Notes: generated from the letters alone by a model not told the origin. 18,466 nucleotides of DNA from JAYZVT01 sp050248375 (GCA_050248375.1 JBFWSL010000037.1:1-18466); one strand, 5' to 3'. Positions 8,014-15,299 are shown, numbered from the stretch's first letter. Translations and numbers: made by a program.

Positions 8014-8577
8014 ATGACCGCACATCAAGAGAGCGACGACGAGAGCCACGTGTTCGAGGTCATTCCGGGCCAGGACAAGCTGCGCAGGAAATGCCTGCGC
8101 CCCGGTGACGCCAGCCAGAGCGCCGCGGACGCGATCCAGCAGGCCGAGGACGCGCTTACCGAGCTGTCGGTGCATTTCGACGACTGGATGACACAGGAGG
8201 CGCTGCGGCTGAGCAAGGCCCGGGATCGCGCCACGGCCGGCTCCCTGGCCGGGCCGCTGGTGGAGCAGCTTTTCCAGGTGTCCCACGATCTCAAGGGACA
8301 GGCGAGCACGCTTGGCTACCCGCTCGCCGCCGACATCTGCTCCTCGCTGTGCCGTCTGATCGACCGCACGCCGGATGTGTCGCGCCTGCCCGGAGACCTG
8401 GTCAACCATCATGTGGACGCGGTACGGGCCATCGCCCGCTCGCGGGCCACCGGCGTGGACAATCCCAAGGCCTCCGCGCTGGCGGAGCGGCTGCGGGACG
8501 TCACCGAGGACTTCCTGCGCAGCATGGGCGACGGATCGCAGACGCCGACGGCGCACGCCTCCGCGCCCGCGGCCTGA
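8014..8577 (+). CDS. Hpt-domain-like protein, partner of the adjacent receiver
   Basis: 187 residues, soluble, mostly helical. The centre (~80-150) carries the histidine phosphotransfer signature VSHDLKGQASTLG with the likely phospho-acceptor His91 and, one helix later, a pattern resembling the second Hpt helix (AADICSSLCRLID). The first ~35 residues are charged and the last ~15 (TPTAHASAPAA) are low complexity. ATG 8014 has GAGGAG 6 bases upstream; an upstream in-frame ATG overlaps the receiver gene and was rejected. It lies in one operon with the receiver gene. The likely role is shuttling phosphate to or from the receiver Asp60. It is convergent with the transglycosylase gene, 54 bases apart. 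Confidence 0.75.
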   Translation: MTAHQESDDESHVFEVIPGQDKLRRKCLRPGDASQSAADAIQQAEDALTELSVHFDDWMTQEALRLSKARDRATAGSLAGPLVEQLFQVSHDLKGQASTLGYPLAADICSSLCRLIDRTPDVSRLPGDLVNHHVDAVRAIARSRATGVDNPKASALAERLRDVTEDFLRSMGDGSQTPTAHASAPAA

Positions 8578-8589
8578 TCCTTCAGGCCC

Positions 8590-8627
8590 ACCGGCAATTC
8601 AGAAAAATCAAACCGGCAAGTCAGAAG
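8590..8627 (+). repeat. Short imperfect direct repeat between convergent genes
   Basis: ACCGGCAATTCAGAAA (8590-8605) and ACCGGCAAGTCAGAAG (8612-8627): 14 of 16 identical, period 22. It lies between the ends of the Hpt and transglycosylase genes, where no clear intrinsic terminator is visible. Confidence 0.5.
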
Positions 8628-8631
8628 CGGC

Positions 8632-9888
8632 CTAGCTGCTGTCGCGCCCCACGGACTGCCAGAAGTCCGTCCGGCTGAACCGGTCGGCGCGGCTCAAGGC
8701 ATTGCCGTGGGAGATCTGGATGGCCTGGGAGGGGCGCATGCGCTTGACGGGAGCGGCCGTGTCCTCGCGCTTCTTCGCCTTCGCGGCCACCGTCTCCGGC
8801 GCGGCATCGCTACGGGCCGCGGCCACGGCCGGCTTCTCCTTGCGCGACGGCGGGGGAACCTGTGGAGCGGTCTCGTCGGGATGCAGGACCATGGTGGTCC
8901 ACACACCGATGCTGCCCGTCGTTCCCTTGTTCTCCGCAACTTCCATCGCCACCGCTTCGGCAATGCCAGGCGCGGGCGCGGTCCCATGGCCGGACGGCGC
9001 CGCAGCAGGCTTCTCCATGGCCTGCGGCACCTGACCCAGCAGCGCCGGGCGCGGACCGGAAGCCTCGGGAAGCAGGGAGGCGAGATTGATCCGGGGCGGT
9101 CCGATGATAGGTCCGCGGAACAGGCCGGAGACGTCGGGACGGGCATCAAGCAGGTTCGCGGCGGCGAGCTGGATGCGCTTGCCCAGGCCCGGATCCTCCT
9201 TCGCGGCTTGCGCCGGAGCGGCCTCGGCCTGCCCGGCCTCGTCGGCGGCCGGAAGACCGGCCACCATCGTCGCCTCGAAACGGCTGTGGTCGCTGACCAG
9301 GTTCTCATAAACCTGGGCCACCGTGTTGGGCGTGCCGTGGCTGTAGAAGATGCCCCGGTTGGCCTCGGCGGCGCGCGGGAAATGCCGGTCGGCGCGCTGG
9401 TGGGGCGCGTCCTCGGCGAGGGTGATCAGCTTGTTGGCGCCCTCCGCACCAAGGAAGTGCGCGATATAGAGCTCGCCCTGGCTCGGCGTGCGGCCAATCT
9501 GTTCCTTGAGATAGTCGGCGTTCTGCCTGGTGAAGGCGCCGGCCATGACCGAGGCCACGTCCGGGTCGTAGCGCAGGCGCAGGATCCGGTCGCGGGCCTT
9601 GTCGTCGGGGACGTAGTACTTACCGCTCTCGGTGCGGAATATCTTGGAGGCGTATTCGCCAAGGCCGAATCGCGGTCCCTCCTCCTTGAGCGTCTGCAAC
9701 CAGGTCTTGTCGATGAACTGGAACAGCCCGGCGGCGCTCGAGGTTTTGGCGCGGGCGGTCTGCTTGAAGGCGCTCTCGCGGGCAGCCGTGGTCAGCAGGT
9801 AGTTGAAATCCGTACCGGTTTTCCGGCTCGCCTTGCGGATCGCGTCCGAGATGTGGACGGGAGGCTCTATGGCATTGACGATCGACAT
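8632..9888 (-). CDS. Lytic transglycosylase (SLT) domain protein without signal peptide
   Basis: 418 residues. The N-terminal ~200 form an SLT-like domain: catalytic Glu38 in TTAARESAFKQ, then SSAAGLFQFIDKTWLQTLK (the G-L-F-Q-F motif), RLRYDPDVASVMAG, and GELYIAHFLGAEGANKL. The rest is low complexity, rich in Ala, Pro and charged residues, ending DRFSRTDFWQSVGRDSS. Predicted reaction: cleavage of the MurNAc-GlcNAc bond of peptidoglycan. Oddly, the start (MSIVNAIEPPVHISDAIR) has no signal peptide or membrane anchor, so export must be non-Sec or the protein acts after another secretion route. ATG 9888 has AAGG 5 bases upstream; ATG 9921 is an alternative and adds no signal peptide. It is divergent from the MaoC gene. 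Confidence 0.82.
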   Translation of the reverse strand: MSIVNAIEPPVHISDAIRKASRKTGTDFNYLLTTAARESAFKQTARAKTSSAAGLFQFIDKTWLQTLKEEGPRFGLGEYASKIFRTESGKYYVPDDKARDRILRLRYDPDVASVMAGAFTRQNADYLKEQIGRTPSQGELYIAHFLGAEGANKLITLAEDAPHQRADRHFPRAAEANRGIFYSHGTPNTVAQVYENLVSDHSRFEATMVAGLPAADEAGQAEAAPAQAAKEDPGLGKRIQLAAANLLDARPDVSGLFRGPIIGPPRINLASLLPEASGPRPALLGQVPQAMEKPAAAPSGHGTAPAPGIAEAVAMEVAENKGTTGSIGVWTTMVLHPDETAPQVPPPSRKEKPAVAAARSDAAPETVAAKAKKREDTAAPVKRMRPSQAIQISHGNALSRADRFSRTDFWQSVGRDSS

Positions 9889-9971
9889 GCGGCCTTCGTT
9901 CCTCCGTCCCGGCGACATGCCAGCCCTGAAATCGGGGCCCGGATTTACATGGGCATCGTAGAAACTTATGG

Positions 9972-9986
9972 TAAACAGCGAGTTAA
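9972..9986. promoter_or_regulatory. CtrA-like site TAAA-N7-TTAA between transglycosylase and hydratase genes
   Basis: On the minus strand it reads TTAA-CTCGCTG-TTTA, one mismatch from the alphaproteobacterial CtrA consensus TTAA-N7-TTAA. It sits 84-98 bases before the transglycosylase start and about 55 before the hydratase start. Cell-cycle control of a wall hydrolase would be sensible, but one near-match is weak evidence. Confidence 0.3.
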
Positions 9987-10038
9987 GGAGTGTGTCACGG
10001 GGCGGCGGCACGAGCCGCGGGGGGCGGGAGCCTGGGTC

Positions 10039-10491
10039 ATGAAGGGGCTGTATTTCGAGGAGTTCGAGGTCGGCCATGTGTTCGACCACGCCATCCGCCG
10101 GACCGTGACGGAGATGGACAACACCCTGTTCAGTTGCCTGACCCACAATCCGCAGCCGCTGCATATCGACCGGCATTTCTGCGAACAGACCGAGTGGGGC
10201 CAGCCGCTGATGAACAGCCTGTTCACGCTCGGGCTGATGATCGGCATCTCGGTGAACGACACCACGCTCGGCACCACCATCGCCAATCTCGGCATGACCG
10301 ACGTTAAATTCCCGCACCCGCTGTTCAACGGCGACACGGTCAACGTGAAGACCACGGTGCTCTCCAAGCGCGAGAGCAAGTCGCGCAAGGATGCGGGCAT
10401 CGTCGAGTTCCGCCACGACACGTTCAACCAGAAGGGCGATCTGGTCGCCACCTGCGTGCGGCAGGCGTTCATGCGCCGGCGCCCGGCCTGA
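10039..10491 (+). CDS. MaoC-family acyl-CoA hydratase (mesaconyl/itaconyl-CoA hydratase-like)
   Basis: 150 residues, a single hot-dog-fold domain. The hydratase motif THNPQPLHID (35-44) supplies the Asn37, His42, Asp44 region typical of MaoC proteins; NSLFTLGLMIGISVNDTTLGTTIANLGM and FPHPLFNGDTV follow in the pattern of the short MaoC proteins paired with CoA-ester lyases. Such enzymes hydrate 2,3-enoyl-CoA, e.g. mesaconyl-CoA or itaconyl-CoA, to a beta-hydroxyacyl-CoA. ATG 10039 has GGGAG 8 bases upstream. Four bases after the stop comes the CitE-like lyase, which would cleave the hydrated product. The exact substrate cannot be read from sequence. Confidence 0.85.
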   Translation: MKGLYFEEFEVGHVFDHAIRRTVTEMDNTLFSCLTHNPQPLHIDRHFCEQTEWGQPLMNSLFTLGLMIGISVNDTTLGTTIANLGMTDVKFPHPLFNGDTVNVKTTVLSKRESKSRKDAGIVEFRHDTFNQKGDLVATCVRQAFMRRRPA

Positions 10492-10495
10492 CGCC

Positions 10496-11371
10496 ATGCG
10501 GTCCCTGCTCTTCGTACCCGGCGACAGCGACAGGAAACTCGCCAAGTCGACCGGCGCCGGCGCCGACTGCATCCTCATCGACCTGGAGGACTCCGTCGCG
10601 CCGGCAGGCAAGGCGGCGGCGCGTGGCATGGTGGCGGAGTTCCTCCGGGGCCATCCGGCGAATGAGCGCAAGACGCCGTTCTACGTCCGCATCAACGATC
10701 TCGCCTCCGGGCTGGCGGAGGACGACCTCGCGGCGGTTGTGTCCGCATGTCCCGACGGCATCATGCTGCCCAAGGCGGGGTCGGCGGCCGCAATCCATCA
10801 TGTCTCCAGGCTGATGGAGCCGCTGGAGCGCGAAAGCGGACTGGCGGCCGGAACGCTGAAGATGGTCGTGCTCGCCTTCGAGACGCCCCAGGGCGTACTC
10901 AACGCGGCGAGCTTCGCGGAGTGCGATCCCCGCGTCGTGGCGCTGACCTGGGGCGGCGAGGACATGGCGGCCGCCCTCGGCGCCAAGGCCAACAAGGACG
11001 GCGGGGACTGGACACCTCCCATGGAGCTGGCGCGCAACCTGTGCCTGCATGCCGCCGCCGCCGCCGAGGTTGCCGCCATCGACACCGTGTTCGTCGATTT
11101 CCGCGACCCCGAGGGGCTGGCGCGCGAATGCGCAAGGGCTTCGCGGGATGGCTTCGCCGGCAAGCTCGCCATTCATCCGGACCAGGTTGTGATCATCAAC
11201 CGGTCATTTAGCCCGAGTCCCGAAGAAATTGACCTGGCAAACAAAATTGTGTCGGCTTTCGAGGCCCAGCCGGACGCGGGAGTGCTCAATATCGAAGGCA
11301 GGATGTTCGACCAGCCGCATCTGAAGAAGGCGCGGCGGACGCTGCAGCGGGCGAAGGCCGTCAGGCCCTGA
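10496..11371 (+). CDS. HpcH/HpaI aldolase, CitE-like CoA-ester lyase (citramalyl/malyl-CoA lyase-like)
   Basis: 291 residues, TIM-barrel fold of the citrate-lyase-beta family. Signatures: LLFVPGDSDRKLAKS (4-18), DCILIDLEDSVAP (24-36), FYVRINDLAS (62-71, Arg65), GIMLPKAGS (88-96), VVLAFETPQGVLN (124-136, metal ligand Glu129), ALTWGGEDMAAALGA (149-163, Asp156 ligand) and LAIHPDQVVIINRSFSPSPEEI near the C-terminus. There is no citrate-lyase alpha or acyl-carrier gene nearby, so a stand-alone Mg-dependent lyase acting on malyl-, methylmalyl- or citramalyl-CoA (giving acetyl-CoA or pyruvate plus a small CoA ester or glyoxylate) is more likely. The start lies 4 bases after the hydratase stop without a strong ribosome-binding site, suggesting translational coupling. 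Confidence 0.87.
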   Translation: MRSLLFVPGDSDRKLAKSTGAGADCILIDLEDSVAPAGKAAARGMVAEFLRGHPANERKTPFYVRINDLASGLAEDDLAAVVSACPDGIMLPKAGSAAAIHHVSRLMEPLERESGLAAGTLKMVVLAFETPQGVLNAASFAECDPRVVALTWGGEDMAAALGAKANKDGGDWTPPMELARNLCLHAAAAAEVAAIDTVFVDFRDPEGLARECARASRDGFAGKLAIHPDQVVIINRSFSPSPEEIDLANKIVSAFEAQPDAGVLNIEGRMFDQPHLKKARRTLQRAKAVRP

Positions 11372-11388
11372 GGCCCGGTCCGTATTCG

Positions 11389-11985
11389 CTAGCCCGGCCG
11401 CCTGATGGCGAAAACCTTGTCCACCACCGCGTAGTCCATGTAGCCGAGCCGCGCGATGGGTTTCAGCGCGGTAATGTCCACCCTGCCCTCGACGATGGCG
11501 GCATCGTCGATATGGATTCCGACCACCTCGCCGATCACGACACCGTAGCCGCCGCGGCCGTTGCGCCCGGGCAGCGTCACCGTCTGGAAATACCGGCATT
11601 CGAGCGCCACGGGCGACTCCGCCACGCGGGGAGGCTTCACCAGCCGTGAAGGAGCGGGCGTCAGACCGGCCAGCCGCATCTCGTCCACCTCGGGCGGCAC
11701 GGCCGCCGAAGTCCGGTTCATCTGCTCGCGCAGGTCCCAGGTGGCGAGCGAGCAGACGAACTCGCCCGTCTCCTCGGCGTTGCGCTGGGTGTCCTTGCGG
11801 CCGCCGGAAGAGAACATGACGTAGTGGGGATTGTCGGAGAGGGCGTTGAAGAAGCTGTAGGGCGCGAGATTCACGCGGCCGGCCGCATTCACCGTCGAGA
11901 TCCAGCCGATGGGCCGCGGCGCGACGATGGCCTTGAAGGGATCATGCGGCAGGCCATGATCGTTGACGGCGGTCTCGTAGAACAC
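11389..11985 (-). CDS. Flavin reductase-like FMN-binding protein
   Basis: 198 residues, split-barrel flavin-binding fold of the flavin reductase-like (DIM6/NTAB) family. The N-terminus carries the family motif VAPRPIGWISTVNAAGRVNLAPYSFFNALSD in parts (21-51), the FMN-contact region; MFSSGGRKDTQRNAEETGEFVCSLAT follows in the same pattern, and the latter half has ECRYFQTVTLPG and GVVIGEVVGIHID. Members use NAD(P)H to reduce FMN or hold FMN for electron transfer. Start: GTG at 11985 with GGAG 9 bases upstream. It lies 34 bases after the nitroreductase on the same strand, so the two flavoproteins are probably co-transcribed. It is convergent with the CoA-ester lyase; no terminator is seen in the 17-base gap. 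Confidence 0.87.
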   Translation of the reverse strand: MFYETAVNDHGLPHDPFKAIVAPRPIGWISTVNAAGRVNLAPYSFFNALSDNPHYVMFSSGGRKDTQRNAEETGEFVCSLATWDLREQMNRTSAAVPPEVDEMRLAGLTPAPSRLVKPPRVAESPVALECRYFQTVTLPGRNGRGGYGVVIGEVVGIHIDDAAIVEGRVDITALKPIARLGYMDYAVVDKVFAIRRPG

Positions 11986-12019
11986 GTGAGCGAACTCCGG
12001 TTGCCAGGTTTTTCCGGTT

Positions 12020-12604
12020 TCAGGTTTCCGGCGACGCCCAGTGCGTCACCACCCGGCCGAGATCGGGCCGGTCCCGCTCTTCCGGCGCGGCCTGTGCCGT
12101 GCCGATATAGACGAAGCCGGCCACCTTCTCATTGTCCTTCAGGCCCAGCGCCGCGTGAATACGGGGACTGTAAGCGTACCACTCGGTAATCCACTGGCCT
12201 GAAAAGCCCAGCGCGTTGGCCGCATGCAGCAGGTTCTGGCAGACGGCGCCGCAGGAGAGTATCTGCTCCCATTCGGGCGCGCCGGGATTCTCGACAGGCC
12301 TGGAGATGACCGCGACAATCACCGGCGCGCGCGTGAAGCGCGCCCGCTCCATCTCCAGCCGGCCGGGCGACGCGTTCCTGTCTTCTTCCAGACAGGCGTC
12401 GGCGAGCACCTTGCCGAAGGCGGCCCTCGCCTCGCCCTCGAACAGAATGAACCGCCAGGGCTCGAGCTTCTTGTGATCCGGCACCCGGGCGCCCGCGGTG
12501 AGGATGCGGCGCAGGGTCTGCGCGTCAGGCCCCGGCTCGCCGAGCTTGTTGGCGACGACGGAGCGGCGGGTCAGAAGCAGGTCGATGGGCTGTTTGGCGG
12601 GCAT
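12020..12604 (-). CDS. Nitroreductase-family protein, YdjA-like
   Basis: 194 residues, FMN-dependent NAD(P)H oxidoreductase fold of the short YdjA type. Signatures: IDLLLTRRSVVANKLGEPGPDAQTL in parts (6-30), with the FMN-phosphate-binding RRS; ILTAGARVPDHKKLEPWRFILFEG (34-57), where AG.R.PDHK..PW.F closely matches E. coli YdjA; then WEQILSCGAVCQNLLHAANALGFSGQWIT and KVAGFVYIGT. It reduces nitro compounds or quinone-like substrates in vitro; the physiological substrate is unknown. ATG 12604 is used: the frame is open further upstream to a TTG at 12664, but the family motif starts right after the ATG. It is the first gene of an operon with the flavin reductase. Confidence 0.88.
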   Translation of the reverse strand: MPAKQPIDLLLTRRSVVANKLGEPGPDAQTLRRILTAGARVPDHKKLEPWRFILFEGEARAAFGKVLADACLEEDRNASPGRLEMERARFTRAPVIVAVISRPVENPGAPEWEQILSCGAVCQNLLHAANALGFSGQWITEWYAYSPRIHAALGLKDNEKVAGFVYIGTAQAAPEERDRPDLGRVVTHWASPET

Positions 12605-12641
12605 AGGCAGTCCAGAAGGGAAGCACCGGTCGCCCTGCCTA
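12604..12641 (-). promoter_or_regulatory. Inverted repeat overlapping the nitroreductase start codon
   Basis: TAGGCAG (12604-12610) and CTGCCTA (12635-12641) are perfectly complementary. In the mRNA the stem ends at the A of the ATG and covers the 7 bases around the GGA that would serve as ribosome-binding site. It could reduce initiation. Confidence 0.35.
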
Positions 12642-12649
12642 GCGCAATC

Positions 12650-12679
12650 GGCGGGCAAGGACAATCACCCTTGCCCGCC
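12650..12679. other. Strong hairpin in the divergent leader region (11-base stem)
   Basis: GGCGGGCAAGG (12650-12660), 8-base loop, CCTTGCCCGCC (12669-12679): a perfect 11-base stem followed on the plus strand by CCTCTTTC. It looks like a weak intrinsic terminator, yet lies between two diverging genes (nitroreductase minus, VWA protein plus) with no gene that needs termination. It may be a leader attenuator or protein-binding stem for the nitroreductase transcript, or a terminator for an unseen short transcript. Confidence 0.5.
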
Positions 12680-12844
12680 CCTCTTTCACAAGTCATTGAA
12701 ATCAGAAGAATTCCGAACTTCTTCCGGCTCCCCGCCGGGCGCGGTTGACACCAAAGGGCCGCAGTTCGAAGTTAGCGGAAAGGCGGCCTTGGGGATTCGC
12801 CGCGCATGGGCGGCGGCAGCCTTTCTGGAGCGGTTTGACAGGAC

Positions 12845-14374
12845 ATGCGGACGCGAGGCTGGCGGCATTCGGCGCTGGGACTGCTGCTGACGGCAATTGC
12901 CGCCGGTGCGGGCGCGCCAGCGGCGCTGGCGGCGGAAAAGCCGCGGCTGCTGTTCATTTTCGATGCCTCGCGCAGCATGTGGGGCCAGATCGACGGCGTG
13001 AACAAGGTGGTCAGCGCCCGCAACGCCATCGCCAGCACCGCCGCGCGGGCGGGCCCGAAGATGGATATCGGCCTGCTGGCGTTCGGCCACCGGCAGGCCA
13101 GCGGCTGCAAGGACATCGAGATGCTCACCGAGATCGGCGAGTATTCGAAGGCGGATTTCGAAAAGGCGCTGGACGGCATTAAGCCGAAGGGTTCGACGCC
13201 TATCGCGGAGTCCATGAAGGAAGCCGCCAACGCGGTCGAGCGCGGCCATGTGGTGGTGCTCGCCGATGGCCTGGACAATTGCGGCGGCGATCCCTGCACT
13301 GCCGCCGACCTGTTGGGGAAAGAGTCGCCCAACGTGGTTTTCCATGTCGTGGGCTTCGACAAGTCCGAGAAAGGCAACCTGGCCAAGCTGCAATGCGCGG
13401 CTGAACCCTCGGGCGGCAGCTTCGCCGTCGCCTCCAACGAGGGCGAACTGCGAAAGGCCCTGGACGCGGCGGTGGACAAGGCGATGAAGTGGCGCGCCGC
13501 GCCAAAGCCGCTGCCGCCGGTCGCGGCCGCGCCCCAGCCCGCGGCGGCTCCGGCACCCGTAGCTGCCCCGGCGCCGCAGGCCACGGCGCCCGTTCCGGCC
13601 GCACCGGCGGGCAAGTCGCAGGTGGAGCTTCGCGCCTATATCTCGGAAGGCGGCGCCTCGGTCGCGTCCGGGCTGGTGTGGCGCATCTTCGATCCGAAGC
13701 CGGACAAGGACGGCAAGTACGAGCTGCTCGGCACGCTGCGCGATCCGGTCGCCATCGTCATGCTGGAGCCGGGCGACTATCTCGTGAACGCGGCCTACGG
13801 GCTCTCCCATGTCACCAAGAAGATCACCGTCGCGCCGGGCCAGCCGCTGCGCGAGAACCTGATCCTCAACACGGGCGGACTGCGCCTCAACTCGATCCTG
13901 CCCGATGGCCAGCAGATCCCGCCGGGCGCGGTGCGCTACGACATCTTCTCCGACGAGACCGACCAGTTCGGCAACCGCAAGAAGGTGCTGGGCAGCGCCA
14001 AGCCGGGCATCGTCATCCGCCTGAACGCGGGCGTCTATCACATCGTCAGCGTCTACGGCGACGCCAACGCGGTCGCGGAGGCCGACGTAACCATCGAGCC
14101 GGCGCGGCTCAGCGAGGCGACTGTCACCCACACGGCGGCGCGCGTGACCCTGAAGCTGGTGCATCAGCCGGGTGGCGAGGCGCTGGCCGGCACGCAGTGG
14201 CAGGTGCTGACGCCGGGCGGCGACGTGGTGAAGGAAAGCGTCGGCGCCCTGCCCACCCACATCCTTGCGGCCGGCGACTACTCGGTTCTGGCGAAATACA
14301 ACGGCAGCAACTTCAGCCGGGATTTCAGTGTGAAGGCCGGCGAGGTCGCCCAGGTCGAACTGGTGGTGCGATAG
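12845..14374 (+). CDS. Exported von Willebrand factor A domain protein with three tandem beta modules
   Basis: 509 residues. A Sec signal peptide (1-30) has an Arg-rich start, a hydrophobic core and the cleavage-like site ALAA/E. The VWA domain (~31-215) has a complete metal-binding MIDAS: Asp40, Ser42 and Ser44 in DASRSMWG, Thr118 in KGSTPI, and Asp144 in ADGLDNC. Five cysteines lie in or near the VWA domain (including C88, C146, C151 and C184), possibly disulfides. A Pro/Ala-rich linker covers ~219-257. The rest (~258-509) contains three similar units whose cores read LEPGDYLVNAAYG (307), LNAGVYHIVSVYG (393) and LAAGDYSVLAKYN (474), about 85 residues apart, likely beta-sandwiches. The expected place is the periplasm or cell surface, binding a protein or wall ligand. 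The start is fixed by the signal peptide; the ribosome-binding site is poor. It is convergent with the pirin, stops 7 bases apart. Confidence 0.85.
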   Translation: MRTRGWRHSALGLLLTAIAAGAGAPAALAAEKPRLLFIFDASRSMWGQIDGVNKVVSARNAIASTAARAGPKMDIGLLAFGHRQASGCKDIEMLTEIGEYSKADFEKALDGIKPKGSTPIAESMKEAANAVERGHVVVLADGLDNCGGDPCTAADLLGKESPNVVFHVVGFDKSEKGNLAKLQCAAEPSGGSFAVASNEGELRKALDAAVDKAMKWRAAPKPLPPVAAAPQPAAAPAPVAAPAPQATAPVPAAPAGKSQVELRAYISEGGASVASGLVWRIFDPKPDKDGKYELLGTLRDPVAIVMLEPGDYLVNAAYGLSHVTKKITVAPGQPLRENLILNTGGLRLNSILPDGQQIPPGAVRYDIFSDETDQFGNRKKVLGSAKPGIVIRLNAGVYHIVSVYGDANAVAEADVTIEPARLSEATVTHTAARVTLKLVHQPGGEALAGTQWQVLTPGGDVVKESVGALPTHILAAGDYSVLAKYNGSNFSRDFSVKAGEVAQVELVVR

Positions 14375-14381
14375 GCCGCCA

Positions 14382-15299
14382 TCACTTGTCGGGCAGCGGT
14401 ATGAATTCGTCATCGCCGGGCACCGGCGTGAAGCGGCCCTGCTTCCAGTCCTGCTTGGCCTGCTCGATGCGCTCCTTGGAGCTGGAGACGAAGTTCCACC
14501 AGATATAGCGCGGCCCGTCCGCCGCCTCCCCGCCCAGCAGCATGATGCGCGACGGGCTTTTGGCCGCGATGGTGATCTCATCGCCCGGCTTGAAGATGAG
14601 CAACTGGCCGCCCGCGAAGCTGTCGCCGGCGATGTCGATTTCACCAGAGGCAACGTAGATGGCGCGTTCCTCGTAATCCGCCGGCAGCGGCAGTTTCGCG
14701 CCCTGCTCCAGGACCGCGTCGGCGTAGAACATGTGGCTGAAGACCTTCACGGGCGAGCGCTGGCCGTAGAGTTCGCCGAGCACCAGGCGCACGGTCTTGC
14801 CGTCGCCGTCGACGACGGGGAGCTCGGCCTTGCCGTGATGGAAAAAGGCAGGATCGTTCTCCTCCGCCGACTTCGGCAGCGCCACCCAGCTCTGGATACC
14901 GGCGAGCCGCGAGGGGCCCTTGCGGGTCTCGGGTCCGGTTCGCTCGGAATGGGCGATGCCCTTCCCCGCCGTCATCCAGTTCACGTCGCCGGGCCTGATG
15001 GTCAGGTGGGTGCCCAGGCTGTCGCGATGGTCTATGGCGCCATCGAACAGATAGGTCACGGTGGCGAGCCCGATGTGAGGATGGGGGCGCACGTCGAGGC
15101 CCTGTCCGGTCAGGAACTCGCCGGGTCCCATCTCGTCGAAGAAGATGAACGGGCCGACCATGCGCCGCCTCGCGGAAGGGAGCGCGCGGCGCACCTCGAA
15201 GCCGCCGATATCGGCGGTACGCGGAACGATCACCAGGTCCAGCGCGTCGCAAGACTTCGCGTCGCCCGCCACGGGATCCTTGTCTTTCATCCAGCTCAT
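14382..15299 (-). CDS. Pirin-family bicupin protein
   Basis: 305 residues, cytosolic two-cupin fold. The N-terminal cupin has the metal-binding set His73, His75 (DVRPHPHIGLATVTYLFDG), His117 and Glu119 (GKGIAHSERT), as in Fe-binding pirins. The pirin signature GPFIFFDEMGPGEF (49-62) and the middle GIQSWVALP and VKVFSHMFYADA are present. Functions known in the family range from quercetinase activity to redox-dependent binding of enzymes or transcription factors; the role here is unknown. ATG 15299 has AGGAGG 8 bases upstream. It is divergent from the YeeE/YedE pair, so it may share the oxygen/sulfide-responsive intergenic region. Confidence 0.92.
   Translation of the reverse strand: MSWMKDKDPVAGDAKSCDALDLVIVPRTADIGGFEVRRALPSARRRMVGPFIFFDEMGPGEFLTGQGLDVRPHPHIGLATVTYLFDGAIDHRDSLGTHLTIRPGDVNWMTAGKGIAHSERTGPETRKGPSRLAGIQSWVALPKSAEENDPAFFHHGKAELPVVDGDGKTVRLVLGELYGQRSPVKVFSHMFYADAVLEQGAKLPLPADYEERAIYVASGEIDIAGDSFAGGQLLIFKPGDEITIAAKSPSRIMLLGGEAADGPRYIWWNFVSSSKERIEQAKQDWKQGRFTPVPGDDEFIPLPDK

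Noticed and set aside
8707..10038. 594-residue plus-strand frame leading into the MaoC gene
   Set aside because: Only the last 150 residues match a protein family; the rest is antisense of the transglycosylase gene.
9922..10671. Upstream extension of the transglycosylase frame on the minus strand
   Set aside because: It overlaps the MaoC and CitE genes in antisense and shows no domain or signal peptide; the conserved domain begins at 9888.
12686..14653. 655-residue minus-strand frame over the VWA gene
   Set aside because: Low-complexity Arg/Gly/His/Asp-rich product without recognisable domain; antisense of the VWA coding sequence.
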